Assembly: GCA_033030425.1 (NCBI GenBank)
Contig: JAUFSD010000011.1
Span: forward strand, 248,001-312,000
DNA: 64,000 nucleotides
From: Verpa conica
Taxonomy: Eukaryota > Ascomycota > Pezizomycetes > Pezizales > Morchellaceae
Direction: 5' to 3'
Both the position numbers and the translations under genes were made by a program. The stretch's first letter is position 1, and each line of letters begins with the position of its first letter. The notes under the pieces were generated by a model. The model was not told the origin of the DNA and ran no database searches. It saw nothing but the letters and a program-made list of their open reading frames with translations. This document shows positions 11,412 through 23,075 of this stretch, piece by piece.

Positions 11412-13452
11412 GGGTTGGGTATGGAGGATTCCCACTGTAGGAGGGCTCCGGTCAGCTATTTATACCGTAGAGAAGACATTCTAGGTCTTTCTTTCGAAAG
11501 CTATGGCACGTAGAGAGGGAGGGAGGGCGGGCGGAAGTGAGAGGGATGGGTGTTGAAGGAAGGAAGAGAGAGCGTAACCGATGCAGCACCCAGAGGCCCG
11601 CAAAGCTTGGACAACATCCCGGGGGCACTAACACCCACATTTCGCCTTCGGAGAGGTCCCGCCACCGCCTATGTGTGAGAGATGTACAGCAGACCCTCCC
11701 GGATTTCGCGGTAAGTCGTGCGACCCCCCTTCTGGATCCGACTCTTGCTTGTATTGCTGGTAAACAAGGACCTCCCACCGAGTCACAACGCTGTACACAC
11801 TGTATGTGCGTACTAGCTAAAAGATAATAGGGCCTCCACACCAAAAAAAACTCATGTACCTACAAGCAAATTCCTTTTCCCGAGCGAGTACAGTCGCAAC
11901 TCACTGTAAGAAGCGTAGATATTTCTTTTTCTACACCAAAAAGCACACTCTCTGCAATGAACATCTTCAAGTCATAAGAAATGAAAACACAACCGAACTC
12001 TTGATGTCTATTGTATGTGGTTAGACCCATCTCCTGTATGCATATGTTGGTGACAGCGCATCAGCTGAGAGTGGACAAGAGGGATGTACGATACCTGAGA
12101 CCAGACACTGGTTGGCTATCGTTTAGTAGAGATGCTGCAGTACTGGAGGATTTACCTTTGTGGAACCATCCACATCTTTCCTCAAGACACTGACGCCCCG
12201 AAACGGCGGCTAGGAAAGAAAGGGTCTTGACTAGCTTTTGCAGTGATATGATCACATGATGTTTCTCTCTATTGCAACAGGAGTACGTACGTATGTACAT
12301 GCAAACCCTCGGCGCTTCCAATAGTCTGGATTGACGGCGCAGTGTAACTTCGATAGTAGCATTGGCACTGCTGTTCCCCCAATGCGGGTTTTTTTTTTTG
12401 TGTTGAAGCTATAGCCGTCCACTAGGCGACGACGGATGCTGTTTGATGGCTGACAGGGATTATAGACCAAGGCTGACAGTCAAGCCGTTGGTTTCTTGTT
12501 TGTCCCAAGACCACTGTCTGCCATCAAACACTCCCCGTTTGCCTAGTAGTAGCCGACTGTATCTTATTCAAGGCATAACCTTGACACAAGCATACAAGAT
12601 TCCGTTGCCGATCGACCGTATGCTGCTGCCAACGCTTCACTGTATTTGAGTCACAATTGCAGAAGTCTGAATAAACTTATGTTGTGATCTAGGAGCAGTG
12701 ATGTGTTGTTTAGGGGGACTGCAGTCAGGCTACGGTCAGAGTATATGTATCCAACCAGTCTTTTGGAGTCCGTCGCATCTTTTAGACGGAACACGCAGCT
12801 GGCGAGCCTGAGATTCATAACTGTGGCTTTGATACTCTGGCTTTCTTTGAGGACCCAGGGTTTTCAAAGGTTGATCATGCAAGGAGCGTAGTAATGGGGG
12901 GGGGGGGGGTAACCTATACTACTATAGCCGAATAGAATATTACGATAATAGTGAAGCTATATGGTTGCACAACGTCTTGAGAAGTCGGAAATATGAAGAC
13001 CACGTAAAATTTCCAAGACTATTTCCCGAGTTCCTTTCTTGTTCCATTCAAGTCAAGTTGAAAACATTGGGGGCACTCGGTAAGGAAGAAAACAAGTAGC
13101 AAAGATCCAATACATGATCTAATCCTCTGGATTTGGTTGGATTGCGTAAAATAAAGAAAGAAAGAAAGAAAATTGCTGGGATTATAATTCTCCATACCCT
13201 AGCGAAAGCATCACCCCAAAAAACACCAAACCCTACAAACTCAGAAGAAAAAAATCACAGAAAACCGCCAAAAATGTAGAATAAAAACTCAGATAGTCGA
13301 AAAAAAAGATAGACCCGGCCGCATTCCGTCTCATCTTGTCACTACACTCCACTCCCCCAGATTTTTACCGCCAACGTAGGACCAAGAGAACGAGACCGTA
13401 ATATGAGAGTGGTGATGTCAAGAAAAAGATTTAATCGGGCGTCGTGGTGCAA
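11412..13452. other. Intergenic region, degraded duplicated sequence
   Basis: No supported gene. The minus-strand ORF at 11452-11844 has no recognisable domain. The stretch 12030-12130 (GACAGCGCATCAGCTGAG) resembles 14915-14990 (GACAGCACATCAACTGAA), so it belongs to the diverged duplication array. The next unit starts near 12785. There is a G run at 12897-12909, and an AAAG microsatellite at about 13150-13170. Confidence 0.55.
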
Positions 13453-13829
13453 TTAGGCGTGGGAAATTTCGGATCTGTGTTTGTTGAAATCCTCTTGAAT
13501 AACAAAATCTCCAGCCTCATCCACACCATGCTTGCGACGTTGCCCTCCCCATGGGAATCGATTAAACCAGGTCTGCAGCATCTATAGCTGGTCGATACTG
13601 ATAATGCTATGTGGAGATCAGCATCAACGAAGGAGCATAGAGAAGGAAAGGATCTATTTACACTCTCTTGATGTCTCCTCCAAAACTCCCAAAGGTACCT
13701 GACGGGAAAGATAACGACCTCGAACAGCCTGTCATAATCGGACAGTCTGATCCCCATTATCTCGGTGTTATTAATTACACCCCTGAGTCTTGCAACGCCT
13801 TGGGGTATCCTAAAGTTTATTGGTGGCAT
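13453..13829 (-). CDS. Small single-pass membrane protein (family member in duplication unit 1)
   Basis: Exons 13829-13662 (56 codons) and 13581-13453, with an 80-bp phase-0 intron (donor GTAAAT, acceptor CTATAG), encode 98 aa. The first exon carries one moderately hydrophobic segment followed by RYLWEFWRRHQES. This recalls the W-x-x-W-K/R tails KGWTVWKKRR (gene at 7730) and KGWKFWKGRK (gene at 24151), and it sits at the same distance before the intron. The second exon reads LQTWFNRFPWGGQRRKHGVD and is basic. The first-exon length (56-57 codons) matches the other two genes. An unspliced reading of the same strand also stays open to 13431, so the splice model rests on comparison with the copy at 18359-18706. 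Function unknown. Confidence 0.5.
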
Positions 13830-16800
13830 GGATAGCTTGTAACGGAAGTATAGAATTTGAATCGAGTAAGAGCTGTGAGAGACAAGTTTCTAAGAAAAAG
13901 TGATAGTTGTGGGAGCAGAAGTTGCCAGGGAGGAGTAGGTTTATGTCGAAAGGTCCAGAAGGCATCCTCCTATGGTTTTCCGCCGGTATTTATGTTTTTT
14001 TTTCGGGATGATGCTCTTCTGTCCAGCACAAATTGTGGTACATAGAGGGCTGCCGTGATGTGGCCGAGTGCCCGTGTTGGACCGTTTCCTTCGCGTTCGT
14101 CGTTCCCTCGCGTCGTGTGAGGTAGGGTACGCGAACACCTGTTCTCTGGCCCGGTTGGTGTTCCTAAAATGCGTGTCACGTACGCGTAAGAGGGGCACTA
14201 TGCAGCTCATCGCTGTTATCGCTGGTCGCCATGTGAGCAGTCAGATGGACTTCAGAATTGCATGGATAAATGGGGAGTAAAATCCTACCCCCCCCCCGCC
14301 ATTCTGGGCCAGTCTGCACAGAAAGAAACTTTGTTTTACAAGCCAATCCTTGAAGAAACAGGTATATATACATGTAATTACTCTATACCTGATCGAGCAG
14401 GCACCCCCAGCCAAGCAGACGTTATTTTACCAGGTATAACTCTGTATTGATCGACATTACTCATATCTTGAATCTCGTTGTTCCCGTTCAGGACAGCAAA
14501 GACGCAAGGAAACAGAAGAGGGGTTTTCAGCAGAGAAATCTCTTTACCAGAAACGTTCGTGAAGGGGCAGCGAAAGAATTCAACATATGGGTACATGTGA
14601 TATCATAAAGACACGACTGTGTACTCCGGGCTTAGGTACAGAATACAACAGCATATAGCGGGAAGAATCGAGAGAAGAACGATCTGCAAATAAGGTGTGG
14701 CCAAAAATATGATATACGTACTTACAAGGGGGATTCCATATTTTAGCGAGTCAAGTTGCACTCTACCGTCAGTGAAGAGGAGGGAGGGATGTACTATAGT
14801 GATTATTCTACGCTAAAACCCCACTAACTACAAGGAATATCTTCGGAAAACACGACCCTGCTCTTAATATTTGAATGTTCTATCGAGGTTAGACACCTAA
14901 CCAGAGATAGGTCGATGACAGCACATCAACTGAATAAACAAAAGAGATCCATAGGTGATAAGCTCCGTATCCATTGGACCCGAGACAGGCACTGATTTGA
15001 CATCATTTGGCACCCTAGACGTGTTTAGCCCTGGCAGTAGAGGAAAGCAAATATAGCAGCAGAAACCTCCTTTTGTACAATATTTCCCGGTCCTTTCGGA
15101 AGATGAAACAGCGCCCCGGACAGAGAGGTTGTTTGCCCGTGATCACATGAATAGCAGGGATGCGTATTCTTCCCGAGTTTGAAGTAGTGGGAAAAGGTCA
15201 GCCAGCCTGTCGAGCGGCCAAATTTTTTTTTTTTTCTTTATTGCTACATATTACAGTTTATTTTACAGTGTTATAATTGCGTCACGGATCTGTGCGGTTG
15301 GATTTCCTTTTCAAGATTGTTATGTTTTCTTTTTTTCCCACTGTGTCCCGGTCGGGCGTTCTAATGGGCCGACTCATATTTGGGCTTGCTCATTGGACCG
15401 GAGACCAGGTCTCTACGGTTCGCTCCTAGAACAGGTGCATACAAATCCTAGCACTTCCAATAATCCACATCAATAAAGTAAGGCCTCGATAGTAGCATAG
15501 GTTGTACGGTTCCACACAATAAATACCTTGTGCTGGGCAGTGTTCGCAACCGTCTGGAACCCCCGGTAGGGTCCCTGCGGTAAACCTGGGCGAGATTCTC
15601 CAGGGCCACGGGGACCTATAGACATTTGCAAAGGCATTTTTTGTACCATTCTGGCGAAACAAAACGTAGTACTTGCTGCCAATCAGAGCCTAAGTAGGAG
15701 CAGGTAGGGCCAGATATCCGGTTCAGGTGAAAGAAAACCCTAGCCCTGGGATCTTGACGCCCTGTAGGACCCTACGCAGTCCATTGCCCTCGACCCTTAC
15801 GCCCTGGGCGTCCCCGAATAGAAACTAGGACGGACTGTAAGGTCACAGGGCGTCCGGTCCTGGCCTCAGAATGGACGGACTGCCCCCGTTGGGAACACTG
15901 AGAACAACACAAAAAGCTCACAATTTCAATCTCGACCGTGTGCTACTATCGATTTTCCACTATAGGCTAATCTCATCAGGACAGTGGACTGCAAAGTTCC
16001 AGTCAGCCTGATGTCTGGGCGGACGGACGGACTGTGTATTTTTAGAATGCTACGGGCTTGAGACGGTCTAGACCGCTGCCGACCCTCAATCCTAACCGTG
16101 ACTTTAACACTGTGTCTTTGATGTAGGAGTCAGGGCTTTCAACGGTTTATCATGCAAGGGGCGTAATAATGAGGGGGGGAGGGGGAGGTTATGAGGCCTA
16201 TATATCGTGGTTATATAGCTAATCGAAATAATACTATAATAGTGTAACTATAGGGCCATTGTACAACGTCTAAAAAAGTCAAACATCAAGACCACACGAG
16301 ATTTCTAAGACTTTTCCCGAGTTGTCTGTTCATCCTATTCTAGTTGAAAACATGGGAGTACTTGATCGACCAGTTAAGGAGAAATGGGCAAGAAACAGAA
16401 GAAAACAATGTTAGAACGAGCTGTGGGGGGAAAGGTTGCTAAGGAGTAAGTTTATGTCGAAAGGTGCAGAAGGCATCCTGCTGTGGTTCTCTATGGCTAC
16501 ATATTTACCTCCTAGGACTGAACGGGGCGATCCTCTTCTCTCCAACAGGAATCATAGTAAGGGCTGCCGAGATATGGACGCGGAGTCTGTGTTGTACCGT
16601 TTGCCTCGCGTCGTGGTTCCTCCGTGTCGTCTGTGATAAGGTGCGCGAACACCTGTTCTGGTTCGTGTTTTCTAAAACCCCTGTCACCTTGGAGTAGGAG
16701 GGTACATCATGCAGCTCATCAGCCCTGGATCATGTTATTGCTAGTCGCGATGCGAGCCAGGTAGAGTTGAAGACTGCGCGCCTAAATAGGAAATGCAAAA

Positions 16801-18358
16801 CAATTCCACCCGCCATCCTGGGCCGGCTGCCACAAAAGGAAAACATTCTTTCTGCAAGCCAATCCTTGGGTTGATTGGGCTGCAAGCAATATGCATATAC
16901 TCAAGTGAGGAATTAGCAGCCATCACAGTGATCATTCGACACTGATGCGACGGCGTAATACCTCTTGCGATGATACACTAGACCAAGCCGGTACACCTCC
17001 CCCCCCCCCAGTCAAGCAGACGTTATTTTACCAGGTATAATCTTGGATTGATCGACATCAGTCATACGCATTGCATCTGGGCGATTTCGTTCAGGATAGC
17101 AAAGATCCAACGTAAGAGAAGGGAAACTTCAGTAGAAAATCCTTTTACCAGAACGTCTCGTGCAGGGCAGCAAAGAACCCAGCATATTGATTTGTGTGAT
17201 ATCAAGGCGCGACTGTAACAGCATACAGCGAGAAGAAACGAGAAGAAACGGTTTACGAACAGGGTAGTGCTACACGTGGTCTTGAAATCCTCAGCCCCCC
17301 CCCCAACCGGCTTCACGTCTCGCTGCTGCGACGATTCCCAGTTGTACCCGAGGCAGGGGGGAGGTACCTGATAGTGCAGAACTTAAAGGTGCACTTTGCT
17401 CGCTAGAGCCTTTCACTCGAGTAAAGAGCCCTTGTACGAGACTTGCATCATCGGGTACTTCTTAGCTGCCCCGACTATGGGCAGGATGCAACAACGCATG
17501 TTACCTGTCAGCCTCTAACCGCTGAAGCTAGATGTCCGTGTTCTATACACACTCCATCAAGATTCTGGTGGATGAGTTCTCGCATCCTGAGACGGCCAAG
17601 ACCGCTGGCGAGGCTGAATCCTAACTATGACTTTAACCCTTTGGCGTTGGTGTAGGGTTCGGAGTTTTCAAAGATTCATTATAGAAGCGGCGTAATAAAA
17701 CTTTAAAAACTCCGAATGCTACATCAAAGCCAAACTGTTGAAGCAATGGTGAACTATAGGGCCGTTGCACAGCGTTCAAGAATAAAATGTATGAAGATCA
17801 CGAGAATGAACGAACCAGCCAACCATAGGTACATAGAGCCTTCGACTAAGGTACTAGATCACGCGAGACTCCCAAAACTGTCTGTCGAGCTCCTTTCTTA
17901 TTCAATTCTAGTTGAAAATATGGGAGTACTTGATCGATCAGTTAAACAGATGAGGGCGAAAAAAACATTAAACTTTATCAACTGGTAAGAAAGAAAACAG
18001 ATAGTGAAAACCCCAATAAATGATCTCTCAATCTCCTGGATTGGCCGAGATTGCACAAAATAAAGAAAAAAATACGGGGCCTCTAATTCGCCACACATAA
18101 ACCCGAAAGAAAAAAGAACCAAAACCCAGAACTCCCCCCAAAAAAAATAGAAACAGAAACAATATAGAAGGAAAGCTCATATAGTTGGACCCCAAGAAGA
18201 AATTTGCGCCTGAATATGAAAAATGAAGATGGGCTCGGTCGTATTCCGTCTCGGCTTGTCACCCTTTGACACCTCACTATACACCCCCCCGATTTACGCC
18301 GCCACGTAGGACCAAGAAAAAGGCGTATTGTAGGAGTAGTAATAGTGTAGCTAGCTAG
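13830..18358. other. Intergenic region: duplicated, gene-free DNA
   Basis: This holds the remainder of duplication unit 1, all of unit 2 (which lost its small gene) and the start of unit 3. C-rich runs occur at about 14288-14297, 16999-17009 and 17296-17303. A dispersed repeat is at 15660-15905, and poly-T at about 15225-15235. Near 15365, AATGGGCCGACTCATATTTGG resembles AATGAGCCGACCCTTATTTGG at 21660. I see no coding exon here. Confidence 0.55.
15660..15905 (+). repeat. Dispersed repeat, copy 1 (inverted partner at 22825-23075)
   Basis: Words such as CTGCCAATCAGAGCCTAAG, GACGCCCTGTAGG and CATCCGGTCCTAGCCTCAG-type sequence occur here in the same order as in the reverse complement of 22825-23075. 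The two roughly 250-bp copies are about 7 kb apart in opposite orientation. No coding potential. This is likely a transposon-derived segment. Confidence 0.65.
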
Positions 18359-18706
18359 CTATGCGAAGACTTTTGGATCTGGAACTCTCTTGTATGATGA
18401 AATCTTCACACCACTCTTACGACGCTGTAACTCGTGAGAACCGCTTAAACCATGTCTGTAGAATCCAGACTAGGTTGGGGCTGATAATGGCAGTTAGAAG
18501 TCAGCATTATATTAACAAAGAATGATAGGAAGGGTCATCTTAATGACTGAGGATCACTTTACTCTTTCTTGAACCCACTTGTAGACCCTCAAAATGAACT
18601 TGGCGATAACAGTGATAGCCACAACCAGTGTAGAAAACTCAGTTAGACCAGCTTCTGTGATCGTAATCCTAGTCATTTCTCTAAACATCGAAGAAACTTG
18701 ATCCAT
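18359..18706 (-). CDS. Small single-pass membrane protein (unit 3 copy, possibly frameshifted)
   Basis: Exons 18706-18563 (48 codons) and 18469-18359, with a 93-bp phase-0 intron (donor GTAAAG, acceptor CCTAG), would encode 84 aa. The first exon starts MDQVSSMFREMTR. It has one hydrophobic segment (STLVVAITVIAKFIL) and the tail RVYKWVQER. In the second exon, the frame most like the 13453 copy (ILQTWFKRF) meets a stop after nine further codons. The open frame used here instead matches further on (LQRRKSGVKISS against GQRRKHGVDEA). This pattern suggests a small deletion near 18425 that shifted the reading frame. It may be a recent pseudogene or a gene with a divergent tail. Confidence 0.45.
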
Positions 18707-19585
18707 GGTGGGGAGAGTGTGTAGGTGTCGTCCAGAGTGACCAGGAACTGTAGGGTTTGGTAGGAACGATAAAAAGCTGGTAGGAGCGAGCAGGGGCTTT
18801 TGGGGGCGAGTTACAGATCTCAGGAACGAGTAGGAGGTTTAAGAGCGGGTTGGAGTTGAGAACAAGAGAAAGTTTAAGAACAAGAGATTTTAACAAGTCG
18901 GAATGAGAAAGAGTAGGTATAGGTTTAAAGGTACAGGAAGTATTCCACCGTGGATCCCCACAGTATTTATGTAGAGCTGGAGGGACATTTCTGTTTCGTT
19001 GAACACACATTTTGAAAGGCTTGTGTGGAGCGCATCGAGCTCGACTCCCTCATTCAGCGCAACTGGTTATGTGATTGGCCATGCGAATCGCTTCTCTCTG
19101 ACTCTGCTTGGTTGATCCGTACCTCTGAACCACCTGTCACTTGGATGTCTCTGAGGGAGGAGGGGCACTGCGTGGTTCGTTGGTTCTGGGTCTGTCATTG
19201 CAGCTGGCCCTGTGAGCAGCCTGTGAGAGTTAAACCTGCCTGAACGGGTGGGCCGACAGAGAGGATCTTGTTCTGTCCAACCGCCTGGATTCACTTGGTC
19301 TAAGAAACAGGGTGTCCATAAGGTGGATGATTGACGGGCGGAAATCGCAGTGCTGACGCTCAAAAAATGTTTTGATCGGAGGACACGACACCCTCTTTGA
19401 TGAAGACCGACCGATCTTGTCCGGCGAGGGGCATCGTCTCGAGGGGAATCATCCCCAGGGGCTTCGTCTCGAATTCTGTATTCATCCATGTGAAGACCTA
19501 ATAATATCCTTATGCTCATCAGTTACAGCAGATCCCCTCGCCTCTGCTCCCCCCTTCTGTACCCTCCGCTGTCCTTCTGTCTGAC

Positions 19586-19616
19586 TCTCACCCCTCACCC
19601 CTCACCCCTCACCCCC
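19586..19616. repeat. TCACCCC minisatellite (about 4 units)
   Basis: Perfect tandem copies of a 7-bp CT/CA-rich unit are followed by degenerate CCCCTCCCC-type sequence to about 19660. No function is evident. Confidence 0.8.
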
Positions 19617-20481
19617 TCCCCTCTGCTCACCCCCTCCCCATCCCCTCCTCGTGCCACCCTCCCACTCCTCGCCAGAATAGAGTTTATTCCTTTCAGAAGA
19701 TACCAGGTAGAATCTTGCACCGATCGGCATCTTCCACACCTTGAAGCTGGAGTATTTCGTTCAGCACAACGAACAGCAAACGCTGCAAAAAAAAGAGGCA
19801 GAGGAGGGGACTCTCCAGCAGAAAACAACCCTCCACCACAATACTCCACGTAGAACAGTAAAGAATGTAATATATTGATTCACGTGATAACAAGGCGCAA
19901 CTGCAAGCCTGAGTGTGGGCAGAAACTTCGGGAAGAAAACGGTTTTCGAACAGGGTAGTGTGGAAAATAGTCTTGGAATCATCAGTAGAAGTCTGGGGAG
20001 GACTGGTGGGGGGATGACTCGGAAGGGGCCCGTACGCCCCTCAACCGTCTTTTTACGCCTTGCTGCGACAATTGCGACTTTCATGGACAGCGGATGTGTG
20101 CAACAACGGGTTGGGCAGAGCATCTCTCTGTCTGCTAACCGCTGGAGCTAGAGGATGGAGTGGGTGGGGCGCGTACTCTATGCTTATTCCATCACCGTTA
20201 CGGAGCGTGCTAAGGGTAGTCCGCTTTGGAAACACTCTGCGGTTATGAATACCACTTTCAGTTCATCTATCGATAGAAAAAGCTGATACAGTGGGTGGGT
20301 ACGTACATCATCCACACCTCTATCTCAAAATACAGGGTTCCTAGCTTGCTCTCTCGTGAGGGGAATGCCTTGGCCGAAACATTCATCCCCTACTGCGAAA
20401 ACAAACTGGCTATGACTGATTCCTTGCAAAAAGGGACTAGAGTTCGAAGCAGAGGTGTAAATGTTGAATTCTTAACCTATC

Positions 20482-20775
20482 TCAGTGAGAGGAAAAAGAT
20501 ATCGGGGCGAAGGCGTCCTCATAATATGAAAAGCGTTCCGATAGCCAGACCAGTACAGGGAAAAAGGGATTTCTCTCCACCAGTTGACTGCGTTCTTGCT
20601 CGAGAGAGAGAGATTTTTGCGTGTTCAGCATGAAGACAATCAGATTGTAGAATAATATGACATGTGCCAGGATCAGGAGAAAACTAGTGACGCTAGCCAG
20701 AGAAGGGAACGTTCTCGGAGAGAGGTGGAGCTCATCACGTAACCTGCACACACACAAACCAGATTGACCACACAT
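20482..20775 (-). CDS. Hypothetical small protein with one hydrophobic segment (uncertain)
   Basis: An open frame of 97 codons starts with ATG and contains one strong hydrophobic segment (SLASVTSFLLILAHVILFYNL, then VFMLN) followed by a charged stretch (TQKSLSLEQERSQ). Its strand, size and position directly after duplication unit 3 resemble the small membrane-protein genes. However, it lacks the Trp-rich tail, and I could not define a matching intron or second exon. It may be a chance ORF. Confidence 0.2.
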   Translation of the reverse strand: MCGQSGLCVCRLRDELHLSPRTFPSLASVTSFLLILAHVILFYNLIVFMLNTQKSLSLEQERSQLVERNPFFPVLVWLSERFSYYEDAFAPISFSSH

Positions 20776-22824
20776 CAGGGCTTAGGGCACATTAATGACA
20801 AAGAAATCCGGCACAAGAAAAGTCCCATCTCGCCAAAACAGAGACGACAGCCGTTTTTGCGATGATATTACATTGTGAAGCTCCCATGTTGTAGATCTTC
20901 CTAAATAGCCCGGATCTTCACCTTGTCATTTCGACGGGAAATCCACAGCGGGCCGACCACGGCCCGATATAAAGTATATATAGGAGTAGGAATATGCCTC
21001 TAGGGCAGCAATAGACCATCGTGCTTTCTATTTTTCGACACTCCAACAGATACTCGAAACGTATCCAGTGGAAAATCCCAAATAGCATTCGCCATAGTAG
21101 CCCCTTAGAATTTAATTAGGTCGTATTGCCTCTACATTTACTGGTACGAGTGGTCATTTTTAAACACCCCGAGGTTCCGTGGTAGTGCGGCCCACGAGGC
21201 TGCTTGAGCGGCCTCGAGCCACATAAAGCAACGTCATTTTTAGTGGCTCGGGGTCGCCTCATGGACCACACTGTCCTGCGGGAAAGGCCAATGACCGCGA
21301 ACGAGAGGCTAAAGGTTAAAATACCCGATGTATGGAAGGGGGTATGCAAGCTGACAATTCAAACAGATTAGCATTACAAAAACTCGGATAACTAGCTGTA
21401 GCCTCTTTAGAGAAAGAGAAAAAAAACCATTTCATGAAGGTGAGGTTGAGAGATTACATAAGCGCCTTGTGGCTTGGCACCCCCTGGGACCAGTCCCTGG
21501 CCCTCGAATATCAATATCCGAAGTGAATGAATGAATCAACCATGAATAATCAAAATCTGAAGACAGGTACGTAAATATACCCTGGTACTCAATGACCTCT
21601 AAGCAAGTATCGCCAAATAGGTTTTTACTACCGACTTAAGGGTCATTAAGCAGGCCTTCCAATGAGCCGACCCTTATTTGGACTTGCCCGGGCCGGAGCA
21701 CTTTTGCTAGTTGGGTTGGGCTGGGCTGGGCTGTAGGAAATATCTACCTGGGCTAAATATCTAATTGGGCCAACATTAAAAGTTGTTAGAAGGGGCTTGT
21801 CCCGAAGGTTAGCACGAGAGGGTACCGGTTTTGGGGGGGGAGGGCAGAGGCTCTAGCGCAATAAGAGTAATATTAGTTCTTACTTGGGCTATTTGGGATT
21901 GCCTGGGCTCCCATCAAATAAGCTGGGGTGGGCCATTGGAAAGCCTGTCTTCAAGTGGAGCAGGCCCTTGACTTCTTCGTTCACAGATGTTGGAGTATGG
22001 CTTACAGGGGTAATCGATATAGGGTCATAGTGATGTATGATATACGAGAGGTCGGTCTTACCCCCTCCTCTAGGCGCCTTAACGAATGATTCTATTGCTC
22101 GCACCCGTACTTTCACCGTAGACGACTGTACTAGCTTATGAGTATTTCCCCCCTGTAAATATGATGAGCCTGTCTCTACTCAGCCTCTATAATCACTATG
22201 TGAGCCAGTGGTGTAATCTGGGCGCCCTCTTGTTTCCTACCCGCTCGGTTATTTTGTGTTCTACTGTTGTAAAATAGAGAGGGCGAGAGTAGACTTAAGG
22301 CTTAGGAGGACTCGCTCCAGCGAGTGTGCTCCTATGGGCCCTATATATATGCTCCTGGAGGCGAAGCCTCCTACACCATCGACCCAAAACCTGCTTGTAC
22401 TCGACACTATACCTATTCGATACCCATAATACAACATCTACAGTCCCCGCTTTGTGTGAGTGATTTCTCATGATCTTGAAGTAGCAAAGTAAATTGTATA
22501 TGCAGCCATGCAGCCCTTATGCTATAACACCCGCACTTTATCAGAGATGCTTGTAGGGCTTTGCCCTAACGCGTGTGGAATACCCCAGTCTCCCCAACTG
22601 GCCCAAGGCCAGCAAACACCTCCAATCTCGCTCCACATCAGGTCCATGTCCAATTTAAGCGCCCGGTTAAAGTGGCAAGTATTTCTTCTAAACCTTAAGC
22701 CAGCTAGAAGCGTTATTTGTATTCATCGAGATTATGGTAGGAATTGTGAAGATCTAGAGAGATACTCGACATATCAGAGTAGAGTTCTGGGGGAACGTAC
22801 ATCGAATACACGAAGTCGTATATA

Positions 22825-23075
22825 TGATTCAGTGTTCGCAACGGGGGTAGTTCGTCCATCCTGAGGCTAGGACCGGATGCCCCTATGACTCTATAGTCCA
22901 TTCCAGCTTCTTTTCAGGGCGGGCCAGGGTGTAAGGGGTGAGGACTACAGACTACTGCATAAGGCCCTACAGGGCGTCAGGTTTTTAGGGCTAGGGTTCA
23001 CTTTGCCCCAAACCGGCTATCAGGCTCTACCTACTCCTACTTAGGCTGTGATTGGCAGCAGATACTACATGCTGT
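22825..23075 (-). repeat. Dispersed repeat, copy 2 (inverted partner of 15660-15905)
   Basis: Read on the minus strand, this copy follows the order of copy 1: CTGCTGCCAATCACAGCCTAA, GAACCCTAGCCCT, GACGCCCTGTAGGGCC, then CATCCGGTCCTAGCCTCAGG. The overlapping small ORF at 22713-22901 is therefore part of a repeat and not a gene. Confidence 0.65.

Larger units (their letters stand above)
12785..20240. repeat. Diverged tandem segmental duplication (at least three units)
   Basis: Landmark blocks recur in the same order and orientation. ATCATGCAAGG-GCGTA-TAATG occurs at about 12870 and 16150, with a weaker match at 17680. AGTTGAAAACAT-GGG occurs at about 13055 and 16345, and as AGTTGAAAATATGGG at 17910. 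GTTTATGTCGAAAGGT occurs at about 13938 and 16450. AGCAGACGTTATTTTACC occurs at about 14415 and 17017. CGAACAGGGTAGTG occurs at about 17255 and 19947. Units are about 1.5-3.3 kb long. The middle unit (about 16045-17580) lacks the segment holding the small membrane-protein gene, while the units at 12.8 and 17.6 kb keep it. Confidence 0.7.

Noticed and set aside
11452..11844. 130-aa minus-strand ORF
   Set aside because: It lies in duplicated GC-richer DNA, has no domain or helix, and an overlapping opposite-strand ORF of similar length exists.
22250..22400. Possible solo LTR with paired hairpins and TATATATA
   Set aside because: No matching second LTR, primer-binding site or TG...CA boundaries could be established.
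22713..22901. 62-aa minus-strand ORF
   Set aside because: It overlaps the dispersed repeat at 22825-23075, and its other copy is not open in the same frame.
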